Shown one piece after another: positions 62,801 to 64,000 of a stretch of DNA of 64,000 bases. The stretch comes from Micromonospora chokoriensis (GTDB lineage: Bacteria > Actinomycetota > Actinomycetes > Mycobacteriales > Micromonosporaceae). The stretch spans positions 5,270,001 to 5,334,000 of the forward strand of contig NZ_LT607409.1 in the NCBI RefSeq assembly GCF_900091505.1. Direction: 5' to 3'. The notes beneath the pieces are model-generated. The model saw only the letters and a list, made by a program, of their open reading frames with translations. It was not told where the DNA came from and did no database searches. The number at the start of each line of letters is the position of its first letter. Within the stretch, counting starts at the first letter, position 1. The position numbers and the translations under genes are program-made.

Positions 62801-63770
62801 CGGCCCGGATGACGCGTTGCTGGGACGGCCCGTTCGGGGCGGTCAGCCCGTTCGACGCGCCGTCGGAGTTGACAGCGCTCCCCCGCACCACGGCGAGCAC
62901 GGGGTGGCCGTTGCGGACCGCGTCGGAGAGCCGTTCGACGAGCAGCATGCCGACGCCCTCACCCCAGCCGGTCCCGTCGGCGTCGTCGGAGAACGGCTTG
63001 CAGCGTCCGTCCGGGGCGAGGCCGCGCTGGCGGGAGAAGGCCAGGAACGCCCCCGGGGTGGCCATCACCGTGACGCCGCCGGCCAGTGCCAGGTCGCACT
63101 CCCCCTGCCGTAGCGCCTGAGCGGCCAGGTGCAGGGCGACGAGGGACGACGAGCAGGCGGTGTCCACCGTGACGGCGGTGCCCTCGAGGCCGAACGTGTA
63201 CGCGATCCGCCCGGAGGCGATGCTGCCGGTGCTGCCGGTGCCGAGCGAACCCTCGGCGGAGTCGCCCAGCTCGCCGACCAGGGCGGCGTAGTCGTGGTAC
63301 ATCACGCCGGTGAAGACGCCAGTGCGGCTGCCCTTGAGGGTGGCCGGGTCGATGCCCGCCCGCTCGAACGTCTCCCAGGACGTCTCCAGCAGCAGGCGTT
63401 GCTGCGCGTCGGTGGCCAGCGCCTCCCGGGGTGAGATGCCGAAGAACGCGGCGTCGAAGTCGCCGGCCTCGTGCAGGAAGCCCCCGTGCCGGGTGTACGA
63501 CGTGCCGGGGTGGTCCGGGTCGGGGTGGTAGAGCTTCTCCACCTCCCAGCCCCGTTCGGCGGGGAACTCCCCGATCGCGTCGACACCCGAGTCGACGAGC
63601 TGCCACAGCGACTCCGGGGAGTCGACGCCACCGGGGAACCGGCAGCTCATGGCGATGATGGCGATCGGCTCGCGGTGCCGCGCCTCGGCTTCCTGCAACC
63701 GCTCGCTGGTCTCGTGCAGTTCGGCGGTGACGCGCTTGAGATATTCGCGGAGCCGATCTTCGTTCGCCAT
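44856..63770 (-). CDS. Four-module type I polyketide synthase
   Basis: The product is about 6304 residues from the ATG at 63770, which opens ANEDRLREYLKRVTAELHE, a standard N-terminal docking coiled coil; a GTG three codons earlier is possible. Order by approximate position: KS 63675-62390, AT 62130-61360, DH 61110-60300, KR 60280-59270, ACP 58990-58760; KS 58725-57470, AT, DH 56165-55360, KR, ACP 54010-53780; KS 53735-52450, AT, KR 51020-49870, ACP 49640-49430; KS 49380-48090, AT, inactive KR 46650-45580, ACP 45300-45075; C-terminal docking helices. All KS have DTACSSS and both His motifs. All AT have GHSIGE and HAFH (malonyl). KR1 and KR2 have LDD (B1 type). KR3 lacks LDD and has Trp and His before the Tyr (A2 type). 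KR4 has lost its cofactor loop and Tyr. There is no thioesterase. Confidence 0.95.
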   Translation of the reverse strand: MANEDRLREYLKRVTAELHETSERLQEAEARHREPIAIIAMSCRFPGGVDSPESLWQLVDSGVDAIGEFPAERGWEVEKLYHPDPDHPGTSYTRHGGFLHEAGDFDAAFFGISPREALATDAQQRLLLETSWETFERAGIDPATLKGSRTGVFTGVMYHDYAALVGELGDSAEGSLGTGSTGSIASGRIAYTFGLEGTAVTVDTACSSSLVALHLAAQALRQGECDLALAGGVTVMATPGAFLAFSRQRGLAPDGRCKPFSDDADGTGWGEGVGMLLVERLSDAVRNGHPVLAVVRGSAVNSDGASNGLTAPNGPSQQRVIRAALSNAGLTTADVDAVEAHGTGTTLGDPIEAQALLATYGQDRPADQPLWLGSIKSNIGHTQAAAGVAGIIKMVEAMRHGRIPRSLHADQPSTHVDWAAGAVRIAADNQAWPQRPGPRRAGVSSFGVSGTNAHVILEEPPTVEVLPRSEAVVPAPVPWVLSARSPEALRGQAARLASVAADAVDVGFTLAAHRTAHPHRAVVFGPDDLVALAAGEPGPVVGSVVRGRTAFVFSGQGSQRPGMGLALYDTFPRYAEAFDAACVELDRHLDRPIREVIADGGDLDQTVYTQSALFAVEVALFRLVESFGVTPDFLVGHSIGEIAAAHVAGVLSLPDAASLVTARGRLMQALPVGGVMVAVRATEAEVLPLLTEGVSIAAINGPRSVVLSGVADEVAAVAASFKSKRLRVSHAFHSVLMEPMLAEFAQVAATLTYGTPRIPIVSNVTGQIAETQDAAYWVRHVREAVRFADGITTLESLGVSTFVEIGPDGVLSAMGADCVSDAVFVPVQRSDRDQPATLLTALAQVFVRGVAVNWTPCYPAGRRVDLPTYAFHHQRYWPVGTGTPTGSGGTGHPLLDTAVTLAGADELVVTGRWTVATHQWLADHSLSETVVVPGAALVDLALAAGDRVGCDRIEELTTGVPLTIGSDAVHVQVRVGTPDGDGRRQVGVHASQDAETWTEHASGVLTSEPGAANPPPTAWPPSDATAVALDGLYDAFADRGLRYGPTFRALRAAWRDQEQVYAEITLDDTVLVEGFPLHPAVLDASLHAIGAGDLLPAHADGASVPFSWSGVTLHATGGSAVRARVRTLGPDSVRLDLTDTAGQPVLTVDRLVLRPLTTVVTGTGTDDALFHLGWLPLAAPAATVTGPVAIHRVEPADADVVTGAHERTAAVLETLQSWLAAGPQDGERLAVVTTGAVATADEPVTDPGAAAVWGLVRAAQSEHPDRLVLVDVDGTDGSEAALPNLLATGEPQAALRNGDATTPRLIRAPAGAPPRPLALADGTVLVTGATGHLGRYVARHLVTTHGVRALLLLSRRGADAPGAVELLAELAELGASARVVAVDVADREALAEVIAETPDLSGVVHTAGVLDDGVVSGLSGDRLSAVLRAKVDAGWYLHELTRDRDLCAFVVFSSAAGVFGNAGQGAYAAGNAFLDALAQHRRGLGLPAVSLAWGPWAVGMAADIDAADRERLLRGGARELTAQQGLALFDRAAAEDTAVTVPVRLDLRAIRAAGTVPTILQHLVRVRRAAAASTPLRDRLANLDHDARRAALLDLVSSRVASVLGHPQGWSVDGGQAFGELGFDSLTAVEFRNGLSAATGLRLSATTVFDYPTPDALVDHLLTELSGVTAAKTVTATARADEPLAIVGMACRFPGGVDSPDALWRLVDSDGDGIGDFPADRGWDLEALTETSLTRRGGFLTDAADFDAEFFGISPREALAMDPQQRLLLEVSWEALERAGIDPQSLRGSDTGVFSGLMYHDYAGLAQQSPDGLAGFLGTGNSGSVVSGRVSYSFGFEGPAVTVDTACSSSLVALHVAGQSLRRGECSLALVGGVTVMATPSAFVEFSRQRGLSSDGLCRSFAEGAGGTGWSEGVGVVLVERLSDALRHGRRVLAVVRGSAVNQDGASNGLTAPNGPSQQRVIRAALADAGLAGADVDVVEAHGTATVLGDPIEAQALLATYGQERSGDRPLWLGSVKSNLGHTQAAAGVAGIIKMVQAMRHETLPRTLHVDAPSSQVDWSAGEVRLLTEAQPWPVNGRRRRAGVSSFGISGTNAHVILEEPPAVEVPPRSEAVVPAPVPWVLSARSPEALRGQAARLASVAADPVDVGFTLAAHRTAHPHRAVVFGPDDLAALAAGAPGPVVGSVVRGRTAFVFSGQGSQRPGMGLDLSATFPRYAEAFDAACVELDRHLDRPIREIIADGDDLDQTVYTQSALFAVEVALFRLVESFGVTPDFLVGHSIGEIAAAHVAGVLSLPDAATLVTARGRLMQALPTGGVMVAVRATEAEVLPLLTDGVSIAAINGPRSIVLSGAADEVTAVAASFKSKQLRVSHAFHSVLMEPMLAEFAQVAESLTYASPRIPIVSNVTGQIAEAQDAGYWVRHVREAVRFADGITTLESLGVSTFLEIGPDGVLSAMGADCVADAVFVPVQRSDRDQPATLLTALAQAYVRGVAVDWTPSLTGGRLIDLPTYAFQRRRYWPTAPEAAADAASIGLGTVDHPFWAAAADLPEQDSLLLTGRLSSRTQPWLADHLIGGTLLVPGAALVDLALAAGDHAGLNRLDELTIEAPMVLPGGGNTLTIRALVGPPTDDSPGGQRRDVTLYARPDDTGEWQRHATGTLTAAETVETPGHWTPEATEEVPVDGVYPGFAEIGFEYGPHLRGLHQAWRRDGELLADVALTDDLTANGFLLHPALLDAALHGLALGVLDSDTTGLPFSWTGVTVHATGARAARVRISRAGTDAVALDLRDAENQPIATVDRLVLRPYTPTTSTTLRPYRIEWTPIPELDVPAALLTDHAELAETLAAGRVPAGPVLWYAESGPAADPVTAAHTAAARTLEVLQTWLTDDRLAGVRLAIATRHAVQSGDEPLTDLAGAAVHGLVRSAQAEHPDRFVLVDIDDGPGSLAVLPAAAQCGEPQLAIRGGVVSVPRLVRPPVEEPRPFTFGTGTVLVTGALGTLGQLVARHLVTTHGVRDLLLVSRRGTETPGAAEYVAELAALGASARLVAVDATDRAALARVVADTPDLSGVVHLAGVLDDGVVSGLSVDRLSAVLRAKVDAGWYLHELTRDRDLCAFVVFSSAAGVFGNAGQGAYAAGNAFLDALAQHRRGLGLPAVSLAWGLWADASELSASADQRRLGRGGVLPLTAEQGLALLDAGCAAAPPVSVPILLDLAAVAASGTVPALLRQLVRPARRRAAATADRSSLRAQLADLPPHERRAHLLDLVSSRVAAVLGHPQGWSVDGGQAFGELGFDSLTAVEFRNGLSAATGLRLSATTVFDYPTPDALVDHLLTELTDTAVTGTGARTPAAADEPLAIVGMACRFPGGVDSPEGLWRLVDAGDDGIGDFPTDRGWDLDTLFDTDESRTDTSYTRRGGFLSTAADFDAEFFGISPREALAMDPQQRLLLEVSWEALERAGIDPQSLRGSDTGVFAGLMYHDYGPYAQQSPDGLAGFLGTGNSGSVVSGRVSYSFGFEGPAVTVDTACSSSLVALHVAGQSLRRGECSLALVGGVTVMATPSAFVEFSRQRGLSSDGLCRSFAEGAGGTGWSEGVGVVLVERLSDALRNGRRVLGVVAGSAVNQDGASNGLTAPNGPSQQRVIRAALADAGLAGADVDVVEAHGTATVLGDPIEAQALLATYGQDRPGRPLWLGSVKSNLGHTQAAAGVAGIIKMVQAMRHETLPRTLHVDAPSSHVDWSAGEVRLLTEAQPWPVNGRPRRAGVSSFGISGTNAHVILEEPPTVHTPADDRPDAPEVVPWVLSARSPEALRGQAERLASVDADPRDVGLSLVSSRSAHAHRAVVFGRDELAALAAGEPGPVVGSVVRGRTAFVFSGQGSQRPRMGLDLYDTFPRYAEAFDAACAELDRHLDRPIREIIADGGDLDQTVYTQSALFAVEVALFRLVESFGVTPDFLVGHSIGEIAAAHVAGVLSLPDAATLVTARGRLMQALPTGGVMVAVRATEAEVLPLLTDGVSIAAINGPRSIVLSGVADEVTAVAASFKSKQLRVSHAFHSVLMEPMLADFAQVAATLTYETPRIPVVSNLTGQVAEAQDAAYWVRHVREAVRFADGITTLEALGVSTFVEIGPDGVLSAMGADCVSDAVFVPVQRSERDQPTTLLTALAQAYVRGVAVDWTPCLTGGRLIDLPTYAFDHQRYWPRPGVRATSPTDAAFWDAVERADLDTLTQTLKLDDSTALAPLLPALASWRRDHTTTPLGRYGIDWTPLPQAGTPTGTWLITEPAGDTRVSDALAASGLDVRRGTPDEQTTPDVSGIAVVVDDPAHALHAVQAHQSRGTDIPLWLITSGAVAATPHDPAPTPSAAAVWGLGRVAALELHRAWGGLVDLPAGGDPIDGRLLATALTGAGGEDQVAVRAGLLGRRLVPSAGTGRQWQPRGTVLITGGTGALGAHAARWAAGHGAEHLVLLSRRGETAPGAADLRDELTAAGARVTIRAVDLADRDALATVVADLNVADDTVTAVLHTAGVATRAPLAELTADAIAEVTAAKVLGATHLDDLFRDAPLDAFVLFSSIAGVWGSGDHAAYAAANAALDAVADQRRSRGLTATSIGWGPWADGGMAADSAVDEHLRRRGLRPMAPDRALRGLRSAVGDDRTGVVVADVDWATFAPAFTAARPSPLLDGVPEVHARTTEPESTADDGWRSGLLALAGTERTHAVLETVRTHVAEVLRLRSSHAVDPGRSFTEIGFDSLTGVELRNRLGAATGLRLPSTLVFDHPTPEALAAYLENEVVGVTDPTPVAAVPARTDEPIAIVAMSCRFPGGIGSPEDLWRLLADGGDAIGAFPTDRGWNLDALYDPDPDAIGTTYVREGGFLADATEFDAGFFGISPREALAMDPQQRLLLETAWEAFERGGVPADALRGSQTGVFVGTNNLDYGPLLTGEQEAAEGYVSTGNAASVVSGRISYTFGLEGPAVTVDTACSSSLVALHWASQALRQGECDLALAGGVTVMSTPGAFIEFSRQRGLSATARCRAFSADADGTIWGEGVGMLLLERLSDAVANDHPVLAVVRGSAVNSDGASNGLTAPNGPSQQRVIRAALANAGVSAADVDVVEAHGTGTRLGDPIEAQALLATYGRGRPAEQPLWLGSVKSNIGHTQAAAGVAGIIKMVEAMRHETLPRTLHADQPSPHLDWTAGSVALLTEERQWARTGDRPRRAAISSFGFSGTNAHAVLEEPPTRTPSVPTEPSQASVLALPLSARTGPALREQGARLRERLSAGVDPKDLVHSLTTTRSVLEERAVVVGADTDDLVAGLDALAAGADHPRVVTGSAVRGRTAFVFSGQGSQRPGMGLALAEAFPVYADAFDAACAELDRHLDRPIREVIVDGGDLDQTVYTQSALFAVEVALFRLVESFGVTPDFLVGHSIGEIAAAHVAGVLSLADAAKLVTARGRLMQALPAGGVMVAVRATEAEVLPLLTDGVSIAAINGPRSVVLSGVADEVTAVAAHFEKSKRLRVSHAFHSVLMEPMLAEFASVAATLTYESPRIPVVSNLTGQVAETQDAAYWVRHVREAVRFADGITTLESLGVSTFLEIGPDGVLSAMGADCVTDAAFVAVQRPDRDQPTTLLTALAGAFVRGVPVDWGQLARGGRRVDLPTYPFQRVRFWPSPVEPVTVDPVDSEFWQAVEDGDLSPLGITGDNADLLPALTAWRHERRATRNRDSWRYEEAWTPIATSTTPVAGTWLVLGDDTYLTVVAKTLTAYGAEVRGVPVVGLNRTDAADRLRLVADGPIAGAVAAGGTPEAALTVVQAYVDAAVDAPLWMVTTAAVAAEPGEPVDPSAAAVWGLGRVAALELPHRWGGLLDVPADWAGDHLAAALGGGGEDQLAVRGDRVLARRLRHATAPAGSWRPRGTILVVGDTSGDIARWAAAEGADRVIVTESVAGMDDDGIVTVEACAGDDHAALADLLHRVRADGVALTAVVLADRSEPAPASLTDTTPDTWDTPAVRRARHLTALVDEDLDAFVVFTSVAGTWGGGLQTAAAVAATTLDALAQQAGATAIAWGPWTGSDERLRRRGLHALPPNAALDAMATAAGTTGRVVLADVDWPRFAGAFTATRPSRLLADLPEVPVSAAEQPPATDAGTTAALRDEWRARTEPEQERAALDLVRGTVAAVLGHGTLEAVPPTRAFTELGFDSLTAVELRNRLGRVTGLNLPPTAAFDHPTAQALARHIRDAVIGDGLDLTGGLFAELDRLEAGLALSTPDSTTRSRTVLRLQAFINRLNDVVEPVTEEAPPLEEASDEELFAFIRSELGRA
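52447..54545. repeat. Homogenised PKS block, copy A (KR2-ACP2 to KS3)
   Basis: This stretch, from the middle of KR2 through ACP2 to the end of KS3, is nearly identical in DNA to 57471-59535, about 5.0 kb away. The most uniform part (about 52583-53330) also has codon use unlike the rest of the gene: on the coding strand many codons end in G or T (GTG, TTG, GGT, GAT) instead of C, giving A-rich runs on the plus strand. This indicates recent gene conversion or duplication across the KR-ACP-KS unit. A linker of about 0.3 kb near 53500-53700 is less conserved. Confidence 0.8.
57471..59535. repeat. Homogenised PKS block, copy B (KR1-ACP1 to KS2)
   Basis: Partner of the block at 52447-54545, with the same domain span one module earlier. 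The encoded KR active-site region (from RLSAVLRAKVDAGWYL through LALAQHRRG-type residues to VSLAWG) is almost residue-for-residue identical in the two copies, and the same unusual codon use appears at about 57604-58350. The equivalent KS1 and KS4 regions at 62.4-63.7 kb and 48.1-49.4 kb do not share the odd codon use. Confidence 0.8.
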
Positions 63771-63804
63771 GGGAATCACCTGTCCGAGAGAGGGTGCGAG
63801 CCGG

Positions 63805-64000
63805 TCAGGACGCGCCGAGCCGGCGGTCGATGAACGCGAACAGCTCGTCGTCGCTGGCTTCGTCGAGCGTTTCGGTGACCGGCGCGGACGCCCCGGTCAC
63901 CTCGGCCCACTGGCCGGTGAGTGCCTTCAGCCGGGCCGCGACGCCGTCCCGCACGGCCAGTTCGGCGACCTCGTCCGGCCGCAGGGCGGTGAACGCCTGC
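63805..64000 (-). CDS. C-terminal end of an upstream type I PKS (5' part beyond window)
   Basis: Minus-strand reading from the window edge gives about 65 residues: QAFTALRPDEVAELAVRDG, then VAARLKALTGQWAEV, and the end LDEASDDELFAFIDRRLGAS followed by TGA at 63807-63805. The last segment closely resembles the C-terminus of the downstream PKS (EEASDEELFAFIRSELGRA) and is the terminal helix of a PKS C-terminal docking domain. It would dock onto the N-terminal coiled coil of the protein starting at 63770, only 34 bases downstream, so this protein hands its chain to the four-module PKS. Its modules cannot be seen. Confidence 0.85.
   Translation of the reverse strand, partial: QAFTALRPDEVAELAVRDGVAARLKALTGQWAEVTGASAPVTETLDEASDDELFAFIDRRLGAS

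Noticed and set aside
1..64000. CRISPR arrays, tRNA or rRNA genes, phage or plasmid backbone genes
   Set aside because: Looked for regularly spaced short repeats, cloverleaf-like tRNA ends and integrase, transposase or replication proteins; none could be supported. The only large repeats are PKS module repeats.

Overview
The window is very high-GC DNA from an actinomycete, most likely a Micromonosporaceae member. That placement is inferred from base composition, GTG starts, Tat/Sec secreted glycosidases and modular PKS style; no rRNA or other taxonomic marker is present. I see no tRNA, rRNA, CRISPR array or intact insertion sequence.

Left part (1-15.5 kb): accessory carbohydrate metabolism and unlinked single genes. 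A truncated extracellular solute-binding lipoprotein diverges from a LacI-family regulator. These are followed by a small hypothetical protein, a BBE-type FAD oxidase divergent from a MocR regulator, a GNAT acetyltransferase, a secreted GH67 alpha-glucuronidase, a Tat-exported GH95 alpha-L-fucosidase, a lipoprotein and a secreted CDP-diacylglycerol-diphosphatase-like protein. Similar CAAC-NN-GTTG palindromes precede the LacI gene and the GH67 gene.

Middle part (15.6-33.9 kb): a compact 15-gene minus-strand operon bracketed by two more MocR regulators. In transcription order it encodes an anthranilate/ADIC-synthase-like TrpE and its TrpG amidotransferase, an SDR, a PaaK-type acyl/aryl-CoA ligase, a prephenate-dehydratase-like protein, an amidohydrolase, an MFS exporter, a free-standing B3/B4 (tRNA-editing-like) domain, an ATP-grasp ligase, a second MFS exporter, a TrpB2, an iron-sulfur flavoprotein, a cupin, an AroQ chorismate mutase and a UbiD decarboxylase. 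Most junctions are ATGA/GTGA overlaps. This set draws on chorismate and probably makes, exports and protects against an unusual aromatic or cyclohexadienyl amino acid derivative. I do not recognise the combination as a described pathway.

Right part (34-64 kb): polyketide supply and assembly. A single-chain, eukaryote-style acetyl-CoA carboxylase, a DUF5988-like small protein and an Sfp/EntD-type phosphopantetheinyl transferase lie on the plus strand. On the minus strand, a very large four-module type I PKS is followed by both methylmalonyl-CoA mutase subunits, and the end of another PKS gene lies upstream at the window edge. All four acyltransferases look malonyl-specific. Modules 1 and 2 are KS-AT-DH-KR(B1)-ACP, module 3 is KS-AT-KR(A-type)-ACP, and module 4 carries a dead KR. 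No thioesterase is present, so the assembly line continues outside the window.

Working model (inference): the chorismate operon supplies a starter or tailoring acid activated by the PaaK-like ligase. The carboxylase supplies malonyl-CoA, the PPTase arms the ACPs, and the PKS extends the chain. It is equally possible that the operon is a separate small-molecule pathway lying beside the PKS cluster.
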